A stretch of DNA of 64,000 nt from CAYRTV01 sp046483285 (GTDB taxonomy: Bacteria; Acidobacteriota; Aminicenantia; Aminicenantales; Aminicenantaceae), in the NCBI GenBank assembly GCA_046483285.1, contig JAWODN010000046.1, forward strand, positions 14,448 to 78,447, written 5' to 3'. Both the position numbers and the translations under genes were made by a program. Of the stretch, positions 44,454-51,915 are shown one piece after another; the first letter of the stretch is position 1, and each line of letters starts with the position of its first letter. The notes beneath the pieces were generated by a model that was not told the DNA's origin, ran no database searches, and saw only the letters and a program-made list of their open reading frames with translations.

Positions 44454-45622
44454 TGTGCGGCCTCCTTAATGGCGTTGAGAATATCGTTGGGATCATGAAC
44501 CCATCCGCCGAGATGGGGGACACCCTGCACCCGGCACTTTCCTTTGGATGCCCGGTCCACTTCCAAAACGATTTGGCCGGCGTTGATTTCCGGCACCACA
44601 AACGCGTTGATTTTTCCGGCCAGCTCGAGAATGCGCTTTTCAGGAAACGGCCATACCGTGATCAGGCGGAGGGTTCCCACCTTGATGCCCTCTCTTCTGG
44701 CATTCTGTACGGCTTTTATGGCGACACGGGAAGTGATTCCATAGGAAATAACCACCACGTCGGCGCCATCAATCTGGTCTTCATCGTATCTGATGATTTT
44801 ATCTACGTTTTTTTCAATTTTATCGATGAGGTGCTGCACATTGACTTGTTGACATTCAGCGTTGATGACCGGATATCCTTTTTCGTCGTGAGTTAAGCCG
44901 GTGGTATGGAAACGGTATCCGTCTCCGGCCTTGATCATGAACGGGACACCATTCTCGTCGGGCTTGTAAGGAAGATATTCCTCTTTCGGTCCTTCGTACC
45001 ATTTCCTTTCCACGATTTCAATTTCCTCGGGGGGAGGAATCACCACTTTTTCGTGCATATGCCCCACGCATTCATCCGTCATGACTAAAACCGGAACCCG
45101 GTAGGTTTCCGCCAAATTGAAGGCCTCCACAGTCAAATCAAAGCATTCCTGGGGTGAATCCGGAGAGAGCGCGATAATACGGTAATCTCCGTGCGAACCC
45201 CACCGGGCCTGCATCATGTCCTGCTGGCCGGTGAGGGTGGGAAGTCCCGTGGACGGCCCGCCCCGTTGAACGTTGGCCACGACAAGGGGGGTTTCCATCA
45301 TTACGGCCAGTCCGATATTTTCCATCATTAAGGAAAATCCGGGGCCGGAAGTGACGGTCATTGGCTTTTTGCCGCCCCAGGATGCTCCGACAAGAGCCGC
45401 CATCGAAGCCAACTCATCTTCCATTTGAATGAAAACACCGCCGATAGTGGGGATCCTTTCAGCGAACCGTTCTGCGGTTTCCGTGGAGGGGGTGATGGGG
45501 TAACCGGCGAAAAACCGGCTTCCCGCAGCCAATCCGCCTTCAGCCAGGGCATAGTCGCCGTCCATGAAATGGGACCCGGTCAAAACTCCTTTAGGATCTG
45601 CTTTGCGTTTTTTCAACGTCAT
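44450..45622 (-). CDS. korA: 2-oxoacid:ferredoxin oxidoreductase alpha subunit
   Basis: 390 residues from the ATG at 45622. AAGGAGG directly abuts this ATG (0 bases spacing), while a TTG at 45616 (MKKRKADPKG) has 6 bases spacing and may be the real start. Core motifs: GYPITPSTETAERFA, QMEDELASMAALVGASWGGKK, TSGPGFSLMMENIGLAVM and PTLTGQQDMMQARWGSHGD, the KGOR alpha family. It binds CoA and the 2-oxoacid with the beta subunit. It overlaps korD by 32 bases. Confidence 0.93.
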   Translation of the reverse strand: MTLKKRKADPKGVLTGSHFMDGDYALAEGGLAAGSRFFAGYPITPSTETAERFAERIPTIGGVFIQMEDELASMAALVGASWGGKKPMTVTSGPGFSLMMENIGLAVMMETPLVVANVQRGGPSTGLPTLTGQQDMMQARWGSHGDYRIIALSPDSPQECFDLTVEAFNLAETYRVPVLVMTDECVGHMHEKVVIPPPEEIEIVERKWYEGPKEEYLPYKPDENGVPFMIKAGDGYRFHTTGLTHDEKGYPVINAECQQVNVQHLIDKIEKNVDKIIRYDEDQIDGADVVVISYGITSRVAIKAVQNARREGIKVGTLRLITVWPFPEKRILELAGKINAFVVPEINAGQIVLEVDRASKGKCRVQGVPHLGGWVHDPNDILNAIKEAAQ

Positions 45623-45863
45623 CCTCCTTCTTAACGGTTACGAAAACAGCAAATTCCGGACATATTGTCTCGCAAAGCTGACAATAGCAGCAGTCAGATT
45701 CGTTTTTCACAAACGGGGGATGATATCCCTTCACGTTAAACTCTTCCGACATTTCCAAAACATCCCTGGGACAATATTCCACACAAAAGCCACATCCTTT
45801 ACAGCGGTCTATTTCGATGTGGATTTCTCCTATAATCGGTTTTAATTCGCCAAAATAAATCAT
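45591..45863 (-). CDS. korD: 2-oxoacid:ferredoxin oxidoreductase delta subunit (ferredoxin)
   Basis: 90 residues with two [4Fe-4S] motifs, CKGCGFCVEYCP (about 21) and CCYCQLCETICP (about 59), separated by VLEMSEEFNVKGYHPP, the usual KorD spacing. It takes electrons out of the TPP subunit. It follows hdrB by 7 bases. Confidence 0.92.
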   Translation of the reverse strand: MIYFGELKPIIGEIHIEIDRCKGCGFCVEYCPRDVLEMSEEFNVKGYHPPFVKNESDCCYCQLCETICPEFAVFVTVKKEDDVEKTQSRS

Positions 45864-45870
45864 TTGTTCC

Positions 45871-46752
45871 TCACATCAATCCTTTTTCTTTTAATATGGG
45901 CGCGGGATCGATAAAGTGAAGGTTCAACTTCAAGCTTTCTTGATCACAGCCCAGAGCAATCGCCAGCAGCTGAGAGAAATACATGATGGGAATAGACTTG
46001 AAATCAGGATATATCTTAAGGGTCTGCTTCTGCCTGTGATCCAGGTTGAACGCGCACAAGGGGCAGCTGACCGCCACCACATCGGCCCCTTGCCGGACAG
46101 CGGAGGTGAGAATCTGGCGGGTCCGGTCGGCTATAATTTCAGGGTTGTCTACGGTCTTGTAAGCGCCGCAGCATTCGGTTTTATGGGGAAAATCAACGGG
46201 TTCTCCTCCCAGCGCGGTGACCAGGTCGTCCATGACCACGGGATTTTCCAAATCATCGAAGCCGACTTCTTTGGGGCGCACCAGATAACAACCGTAATAA
46301 CTGGCGATTTTCAGATTTTTTAAAGGCTTGGTGACTTTACCGGCCAGCCCCTGGAAGGTGATTTCATCTCTCAGAAGTTCCAGCATATGATAAACCTTGA
46401 CGTCACCTTGATATTTGACCTCTTCGCGGTACATGAGATCATTGATGATTTCCAGGCTTTCAGAGTCGTTTTGGACTCGCTGGTTGGCCCGCTTCAATGT
46501 GTTGTAACACATAGCGCAAAGAGTTATGACGCTGTCATCGGTCTTTGCTTCTTTCACGCGGATGAGGTTTCGAATGGGAGCCAGGTGGTGGATAAGGTCA
46601 TCCGTGGCCATTGAAAATACCGTTCCGCAGCAATTCCAGCGGCTGAGTTCTTTTACCTCTATTCCCAGCGTTTTCAGAGCACATAAAGCCGAATCTTCAA
46701 AGTTTTTTGCATGATTCTTTAAAGTACACCCGGGATAATAACTTAACTTCAT
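45871..46752 (-). CDS. hdrB: HdrB-type subunit with two CCG motifs
   Basis: 293 residues. Two complete CCG motifs: C9 (YYPGCTLKN), CC in WNCCGTVFS and CAMC; then C in YYGCYLVRP, CC in TECCGAYK and CPLC. In methanogen HdrB each CCG motif binds a non-cubane [4Fe-4S] cluster that reduces heterodisulfide. Both being intact argues for a disulfide (or other two-electron) substrate. CoM/CoB are not expected in a bacterium, so the real substrate is unknown. Confidence 0.94.
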   Translation of the reverse strand: MKLSYYPGCTLKNHAKNFEDSALCALKTLGIEVKELSRWNCCGTVFSMATDDLIHHLAPIRNLIRVKEAKTDDSVITLCAMCYNTLKRANQRVQNDSESLEIINDLMYREEVKYQGDVKVYHMLELLRDEITFQGLAGKVTKPLKNLKIASYYGCYLVRPKEVGFDDLENPVVMDDLVTALGGEPVDFPHKTECCGAYKTVDNPEIIADRTRQILTSAVRQGADVVAVSCPLCAFNLDHRQKQTLKIYPDFKSIPIMYFSQLLAIALGCDQESLKLNLHFIDPAPILKEKGLM

Positions 46753-46812
46753 TATAATTTTTCCTCACTAAAAATGAGATTAAAACTGATTGAAACCATA
46801 CCAATGATAAAG

Positions 46813-47220
46813 CTAAGATGTCATTTTCCGGAAACAGCTTATGAGGGCAATGGGGGGGACATCCATTTTTTCTTCATCGGACATTTTTTCCACCTTGACA
46901 AAATCTTCCCGTTTGCGGAGAAGAATTTGACGGATGGCCTCGATCACTTCAGCAATATTGATGCCTTTGGGACAGCGGACATTGCAGGTCATGCATGAAG
47001 CGCAGTTCCAAATGGACTGGGAATGGAACAGGTCCTCTTTCATTCCCAGTTGGGCCATCCTGATTATCTGATTGGGCAGAATGTCCATTTGGGATACGGC
47101 CGGACAGCCTGCGGAGCACTTTCCGCATTGATAACAGGTAAGGAGGTCCTGACCGCTGAGTTCTTCAACTTTCAGGATAAAAGGATCCTTCATTCGTTGG
47201 CGGGAAATATTAATTTTCAT
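46813..47220 (-). CDS. hdrC: HdrC-type 2[4Fe-4S] subunit
   Basis: 135 residues. CYQCGKCSAGCP (about 29) and CASCMTCNVRCP (about 72) are the two [4Fe-4S] motifs of HdrC, with the helical IIRMAQLGMKEDLF spacer. It passes electrons from HdrA to HdrB. It is the first gene of the ten-gene hdr-kor-frd operon; SD AGGGAG lies 7 bases before the ATG. An inverted-repeat element end lies 35 bases upstream, and no sure promoter is seen. Confidence 0.93.
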   Translation of the reverse strand: MKINISRQRMKDPFILKVEELSGQDLLTCYQCGKCSAGCPAVSQMDILPNQIIRMAQLGMKEDLFHSQSIWNCASCMTCNVRCPKGINIAEVIEAIRQILLRKREDFVKVEKMSDEEKMDVPPIALISCFRKMTS

Positions 47221-47254
47221 ATGATACTCCCTTTTAGAAGCTGTGAATTAACAA

Positions 47255-47337
47255 AGCCTGGGTTATTCATAATAAAAAGGTGACGGCGGCTCCTGCGCCG
47301 CGCACCTGCGGCAATCACGGCCGGCTCATCATCCAGG
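47255..47337 (-). repeat. Inverted-repeat element upstream of hdrC
   Basis: Starts with AGCCTGGGTTATTCATAATA (47255-47274) and ends in GGCCGGCTCATCATCCAGG (47319-47337), with CCTGCGCCGCGCACCTGCGG CAATCACGG between. Same block order as the other elements (end repeat, A-run, ... TGCGGCAAT ... CGGCC ... end). Confidence 0.6.
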
Positions 47338-47604
47338 ATAGATATGATACATAATATATATAAATCCTTTGAAACAAAGATAACAGTACAGCACAATTGA
47401 TATTATCTGTCAAGAAATAACCTGGGTTATTTATAAAAAAATACTCATTCTGTCCGTGCCGGCCGGATGGCCGCAGAGGCGGTGAGGCCTTCTGCTTTTC
47501 TCGCCTTTCCCGCCTTTCTCGCCCTCTCCAAACCAGACAAACCAGATAAACCAGATAGACGAAATGGACATTTTTTGTTATTTTTAAATGAATAGGAGGA
47601 AAAT
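47338..47604. repeat. Repeat-containing gap before DUF6599 copy 2
   Basis: No gene. AACCTGGGTTATTTATAAAA at 47419-47438 is another end of the element family. Bases about 47491-47561 form a short-period stretch (CTCGCCTTTCCCGCCTTTCT, then CCAGACAAACCAGATAAACC), related to 62925-62960 (CTCGTCTCGCCTTTCTCGCG). Confidence 0.55.
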
Positions 47605-48519
47605 ATGTTAAAAAAATCAATAAGGAAAGTTGCGGGAACGGCCGGGGTATTTTTGTTGGCGGCTTCTTTGTCATGGGGAGGTTTTCTCCGGGATGGACAG
47701 GAGGGAGAAGATTTAAAATCCCTCTTACCGGATATCTCCGGATGGAAAATGATGGAAGAACCCCGGTATTATCTTCCGGAATCGCTTTTTGAGTACATCA
47801 ACGGGGCGGCGGAAAGTTATTTATCTTATGATTTTCAAAAATTAGTGGTTGTCCAATATGAGATTGAAGACGGAGGCAGCAATGTCTCTTTGGAAATTTA
47901 TGATATGGAGAAACCCCTGAAAGCATTTGGAATATACAGTGCCGAACGGTTCCCTGATAACCGTTTTGTTGATATCGGGACCCAGGGCTATTTAGAAGAA
48001 GGGATTTTAAATTTTTTAGCCGGGCGGTATTACGTGAAAATGCTTTGCTTCGATTGCGGCGAAGACTGGAGTGACTATCTCAAAACATTCGCAGGGCGAA
48101 TTGAGGAAAAAATCGGAGGGGAGTTTGAATTTCCTGCCCCCGCAAAAGCTTTTCCGGATGAAAATTTGATTGCCAACAGTCAGAAATTCATTCTGGAAAA
48201 TTTCATGGGTTACGGATATCTTCACAGCGGTTATCAAGCCGATTACGAAATCAATGGCAATGAATTCACCGCATTCATTATCCAAGGAACGGATGAGGAG
48301 GATGCCCAGCATATGCTTGAGCAGTATCTGGATTCAAAAAAAGATCAGAAGACCGGCCAGACCGATGCTGTTCATCATATCAAAGACAGATACTATCATA
48401 ATATTTATATCACCCGGACGGGGTCCTATGTATGCGGGGCAATGAAAATTCAGGACGGCATGGAGGATACCGGAAAATCTTACCTGGACAGCCTGGCGGA
48501 AAATATCAAAAAATTGTGA
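47605..48519 (+). CDS. DUF6599-type exported protein, copy 2
   Basis: 304 residues with a signal peptide (MLKKSIRKVAGTAGVFLLAA, cleavage near SWG-GFL). It shares with the protein at 16538-17476 the blocks LLPD, YINGAAESY, VSLEIYDMEKPLKAFGIY and GRYYVKMLC; the C-terminal half (HSGYQADYEINGNEFTAFII) is weaker but parallel to copy 1 (KADYQSGYSLHILKF). Two Cys (MLCFDCGEDW) and one later could form disulfides after export. Function unknown. SD AGGAGG lies 7 bases before the ATG. Confidence 0.8.
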   Translation: MLKKSIRKVAGTAGVFLLAASLSWGGFLRDGQEGEDLKSLLPDISGWKMMEEPRYYLPESLFEYINGAAESYLSYDFQKLVVVQYEIEDGGSNVSLEIYDMEKPLKAFGIYSAERFPDNRFVDIGTQGYLEEGILNFLAGRYYVKMLCFDCGEDWSDYLKTFAGRIEEKIGGEFEFPAPAKAFPDENLIANSQKFILENFMGYGYLHSGYQADYEINGNEFTAFIIQGTDEEDAQHMLEQYLDSKKDQKTGQTDAVHHIKDRYYHNIYITRTGSYVCGAMKIQDGMEDTGKSYLDSLAENIKKL

Positions 48520-48585
48520 ACACTGTTTGCTCCCTCCGGCCGGCAAGGAAAAACGTGATGTTTGTTCATTTTATAGAAATGATGA

Positions 48586-48644
48586 ATATCGCTGTTAAAA
48601 AGGTTGACAAAAACATCGCCGTTTTTTCATGAATAAGCCAGGTC
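48586..48644 (+). repeat. Right-half copy of the inverted-repeat element
   Basis: ATATCGCTGTTAAAAAGG, then GACAAAAACATCGCCGTTTT and TCATGAATAAGCCAGGTC match the right half of the 29027 and 8352 elements. The outer end contains the stop codon (48643-48645) of the convergent diguanylate cyclase gene. Confidence 0.65.
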
Positions 48645-49569
48645 AGGAAGGGAAATAGATAACAGAGGAATTCCGTCCTTTTCCCTTGGCGGCGAGCAAA
48701 GCCCGGTCGCTTAAATTTATCATTTCGTCGGCTGAAATGTGAAGATTGAATTCATTGCTGGTTCCCCCAACGCTGACAGTCACAGAAAAACCCTTGGATT
48801 CTGAGGGAAAAGACATATTTTCCACTGTTTTCCGGAGGCGCTCCGCTATTTTAGGAATAAAGCTCTTAAGACAGTCGGGAAAAACGGCTAAAAATTCATC
48901 TCCTCCATAGCGGCCGATTTTGTCATAGCTTCTCGCCGATTGTTTCAACCGGGAAGCAATTTCCGATAAAACTTTATCACCGGTTTGATGTCCCAGGGAA
49001 TCGTTTATTTTTTTGAAATTATCTATATCGCACATGATAACACCAGTGGATTGACCGTATCTTTTTCCCCGGGACACCTCTTCTTTTAAAAAATCAAGAA
49101 TTTTTTTACGGTTCCATAACTGAGTGAGGTTATCCGTGAGGGCCATTTCCAGGCGGTCATCTTCAAGTCTGATGATTCTTTCACCGTTTTTCAACCGGAC
49201 TCTCAGCTCAAGGAAATCAAACGGTTTGGTGATATAGTCATCAGCTCCTGAAGACAAACCATCGATAATGTCCTCCTGCCGGTCTTTTCCGGTCAGAAGA
49301 ATAACATAGATATATTTTCCTTTGTCATTTTCTGTTTTTTGGCGTACTCGCCGGCATAATTCAATGCCATCCATATTCGGCATTTCCCAGTCAAAAACGG
49401 CTAGACGAATTTCCTTGCTAACATCGGCGTGATCCTCCGGTACCCCGGAAATGATATCCCAGGCATCTTTTCCATCATGGGTGACGATGACGTCATAACC
49501 CCAATCATGCAAATTTTCCTTCAATGCGCGGGCGGTTATGGTATCGTCTTCAGCTAATAAAACTTTCAT
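48643..49569 (-). CDS. Response regulator diguanylate cyclase (REC-GGDEF)
   Basis: 308 residues. Receiver domain at about 1-125 with acidic pair E7/D8-D9, phospho-acceptor D60 (VFDWEMPNMDG) and K in LLTGKDRQEDI-YITKPFD. GGDEF domain at about 140-305 with DNLTQLWNRKK, CDIDNFKKINDSLGHQTGD and the intact YGGDEFLAVFPD (about 219). It makes c-di-GMP on phosphorylation by an unknown histidine kinase. No kinase gene is adjacent. The stop codon lies in a repeat end. Confidence 0.94.
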   Translation of the reverse strand: MKVLLAEDDTITARALKENLHDWGYDVIVTHDGKDAWDIISGVPEDHADVSKEIRLAVFDWEMPNMDGIELCRRVRQKTENDKGKYIYVILLTGKDRQEDIIDGLSSGADDYITKPFDFLELRVRLKNGERIIRLEDDRLEMALTDNLTQLWNRKKILDFLKEEVSRGKRYGQSTGVIMCDIDNFKKINDSLGHQTGDKVLSEIASRLKQSARSYDKIGRYGGDEFLAVFPDCLKSFIPKIAERLRKTVENMSFPSESKGFSVTVSVGGTSNEFNLHISADEMINLSDRALLAAKGKGRNSSVIYFPS

Positions 49570-49586
49570 GGCCGTTCTTGTCTTTT

Positions 49587-49615
49587 AATTTAATATTTTA
49601 TCATTGTTTTTTCAA
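49587..49615 (-). promoter_or_regulatory. Promoter of the REC-GGDEF gene
   Basis: Minus strand TTGAAA (49610-49615), 17-base spacer, TAAATT (49587-49592), 18 bases before the ATG. Confidence 0.4.
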
Positions 49616-49715
49616 TGCTTGGATTTCGTCGGGCGGGCATGACGCCGTACCGCGGCCCTTCACCACAGGATCACCATGATTCCGAAAAAACGGGGGACTC
49701 CCGGTAAAGGCGCTG

Positions 49716-49745
49716 TTGAGTTTTATGTGTCAAATGGAATATAAT
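49716..49745 (+). promoter_or_regulatory. Promoter of the AI-2E family transporter gene
   Basis: TTGAGT (49716-49721), 18-base spacer, perfect TATAAT (49740-49745), 17 bases before the ATG at 49763. The leader is short, with no good SD. Confidence 0.6.
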
Positions 49746-49762
49746 TTTCTTGGATAAGTGAT

Positions 49763-50785
49763 ATGAAGGCAAATAAAATCATCACGGCATTTTTATTTAT
49801 CATAGTGGTGTTTATCATCGGAGTCGTTTTGCGTCTGGCAAAACCGGTGTTATTCCCGTTTTTTTTAGCCATTTTTATTTCATTTGTATGGTATCCGGTC
49901 CTTGATTTTTTTACCAGCATAAAGGTCCCCCGTGTTATTGCTATCATCGTGATCATCCTTCTGACTTTTTTTATTCTTTATCTTCTTGGAGCCCTTTTTT
50001 ATTCAGCAGGCAGAACCTTTGCGGCGGAATTTCCCCGTTATGGAGATCGGATCAATGCGATTCTGTCAAATCTTTTGATCAAGCTGGACCTTCAGAGATT
50101 TCAGCTTGAAAATATTGATTGGATCGGCCAGCTCGATATTGATCGAATCGGAAGAATTCTGGGGTCTTCATTGGGCCCGTTCTTTTCTTTTATGTCCAAT
50201 TTATTCCTGGTGTTGATTTTTTTGATTTTCATCATGTCCGGAAGAGGAAAAACCAAGGAAAAAATTCAAAAATATATGGATAAACCGCGGGCGTCCCGCG
50301 TTATACGGGTGATTAAAAATATCGACAGCCAGATTCAAAGATATTTGGCCATAAAAACCGTGGTGAGCTTGTTCACAGGCGTGTTTGTGACCATTGTGCT
50401 TTTGTTTTTCGAAGTGGATTTTGCTGTGGTTTTCGGATTTTTTGCTTTTTTGCTGAATTATATTCCCAATATCGGTTCTTTCATCGCCACTTCTCTTCCG
50501 TTGGTTGTGGCTGTTTTCCAATTTGAATCGCTCTGGCCGGTGTTTTGGATTTTTGTCCTTTTGTTATCCATTCAAATGATTATGGCCAATGTGGTGGAGC
50601 CGCGTTTAATGGGACAGGGTTTGGGCCTCAGCCCTTTGGTGGTCTTGTTTTTTTTGTTTTTTTGGGGGTGGCTGTGGGGACTCCCAGGTATGATTCTTGC
50701 TGTTCCCATAGCCGCCATAATCAAGATTGTCTGCAGCAATGTGCCGGAATTGGAGATCATAGCCGCCTTGATGAGCAAAGATTGA
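49763..50785 (+). CDS. AI-2E family transporter (TqsA/YdiK-like membrane protein)
   Basis: 340 residues, about seven or eight membrane helices (IITAFLFIIVVFIIGVVLRL, VLFPFFLAIFISFVWYPVL, VIAIIVIILLTFFILYLLGALF, SFMSNLFLVLIFLIFIM, FTGVFVTIVLLFFEVDFAVVF and others). Family motifs include the FLLNYIPNIGSFIATSLP loop and VEPRLMGQGLGLSPLVVLFF. Members were proposed as AI-2 exporters and some as Na+/H+ antiporters; the substrate here is unknown. Single-gene unit. Confidence 0.92.
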   Translation: MKANKIITAFLFIIVVFIIGVVLRLAKPVLFPFFLAIFISFVWYPVLDFFTSIKVPRVIAIIVIILLTFFILYLLGALFYSAGRTFAAEFPRYGDRINAILSNLLIKLDLQRFQLENIDWIGQLDIDRIGRILGSSLGPFFSFMSNLFLVLIFLIFIMSGRGKTKEKIQKYMDKPRASRVIRVIKNIDSQIQRYLAIKTVVSLFTGVFVTIVLLFFEVDFAVVFGFFAFLLNYIPNIGSFIATSLPLVVAVFQFESLWPVFWIFVLLLSIQMIMANVVEPRLMGQGLGLSPLVVLFFLFFWGWLWGLPGMILAVPIAAIIKIVCSNVPELEIIAALMSKD

Positions 50786-50817
50786 GCGCTCCAGAATGCG
50801 TGCCCGGATTATTCCGG

Positions 50818-51156
50818 TCAGCAGGTGAGATGAAAAGCTCCGCATGTCTTTTTGCGGGAACAGTATTTATTAAATTCCTTCATGGCCGTTTTGGTTTTTT
50901 TTATGATTAATTCTATATCAAGCTCCCGGCATTTACGGATCAAGTCTTCATTGACTTTCATCCGGCCGGCGTAACCTGTTCCGACAATCAGCACTTCGGG
51001 GTTTTCTTCCAGGATAGCCTGAATGTCTTCCAATTCTAAACAGTGTCCTGATTTCCGCCGCCATGGAGAGTCAATCCGGTCCGGGAAAACGATCAAGTCT
51101 TTGGAATAGAGGTCACTGTTGATTTTCATTTTTCCAAAGGAATAGGATTCAATCAT
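50818..51156 (-). CDS. Mth938-like domain protein (DUF498)
   Basis: 112 residues. IESYSFGKMKINSDLYSKDLI, then VLIVGTGYAGRMKV and a C-terminal ELIIKKTKTAMKEFN match the Mth938/NDUFAF3-like family. Its bacterial role is unknown. The start overlaps the rnc stop by 8 bases, so it is the last gene of the pyrR-pyrB-pyrC-rnc group. Confidence 0.88.
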   Translation of the reverse strand: MIESYSFGKMKINSDLYSKDLIVFPDRIDSPWRRKSGHCLELEDIQAILEENPEVLIVGTGYAGRMKVNEDLIRKCRELDIELIIKKTKTAMKEFNKYCSRKKTCGAFHLTC

Positions 51157-51898
51157 TTTTTTTTCTTCTTATGAGAAAAGTATCAGAGCTTATATTCTGC
51201 AGTTTCCGGCCTATGAGATGTTTCATGGCTTTTTGGGCGGCTTTTTGCTCAGCTTCTTTCTTGGAAATTCCTTTGGCTTTAGCTAAAACTTGATCTTGAC
51301 TGCTGACTTCAACAAGAAACTGTTTTTTATGATCAGGTCCCTTGGTGGTGACGGCTTGATAAACCGGCGCGGGGTAATTCTCTTTCTGCAAATGTTCTTG
51401 AAGAGCGGATTTGTAATTATTGATAAAAAAATGATTCATATCGATTTTCTTAAAAAAAACATTCAAATATTCCAGTAAAAAACGGCTGACCGTTTTTATT
51501 CCTCCATCCAGGTACAATGCCGCTAATAAAGCCTCAAAAGCTCCGGCGAGGATGGTTTTTTTCTTCCGCCCGCCGCTTTTGATTTCTCCTTTCCCGAGAC
51601 GGATGTATTTGCTCAAGGGGATTTTTTGAGCAAAAACAACCAGTGTTCCGGTGGAAGCCGCGGCTGATTTCAATTTGGACATTTCGCCTTCATTGAGTTG
51701 AGGATAATTCCGGTAAAGATAATCAGCGATGATGAAACCGAGAACCGAATCACCGAGAAACTCCAAGACTTCATTATCGGCGGTTTCACCCCCGGCTTCA
51801 TAAGCATAAGAGCTGTGGGTCAATGCCTGGAAAAGGAGAGAATCCTCAGAAAAATGATAATCGATTTTGTTTTGTAATTTTTCTAAATCAGCAGACAT
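51149..51898 (-). CDS. rnc: Ribonuclease III
   Basis: 249 residues from ATG 51898 (MSADLEKLQ); a TTG at 51919 overlapping the pyrC stop (TTGA) would add seven residues, and neither start has a good SD. The catalytic signature is NEVLEFLGDSVLGFI (about 38), with the second acidic patch in AGAFEALLAALYLDGG. The C-terminal double-stranded RNA-binding domain is at about 165-235 (YKSALQEHLQKE, KAKGISKKEAEQKAAQKAM). It processes rRNA precursors and other duplex RNA. Confidence 0.94.
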   Translation of the reverse strand: MSADLEKLQNKIDYHFSEDSLLFQALTHSSYAYEAGGETADNEVLEFLGDSVLGFIIADYLYRNYPQLNEGEMSKLKSAAASTGTLVVFAQKIPLSKYIRLGKGEIKSGGRKKKTILAGAFEALLAALYLDGGIKTVSRFLLEYLNVFFKKIDMNHFFINNYKSALQEHLQKENYPAPVYQAVTTKGPDHKKQFLVEVSSQDQVLAKAKGISKKEAEQKAAQKAMKHLIGRKLQNISSDTFLIRRKKND

Positions 51899-51915
51899 GT
51901 CGTGATCGATTCGAA

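Noticed and set aside
47491..47565. Possible CRISPR-like or tandem array
   Set aside because: Short-period CTCGCC / CCAGAYAAA sequence has no constant repeat with unique spacers of fixed length; no cas genes.
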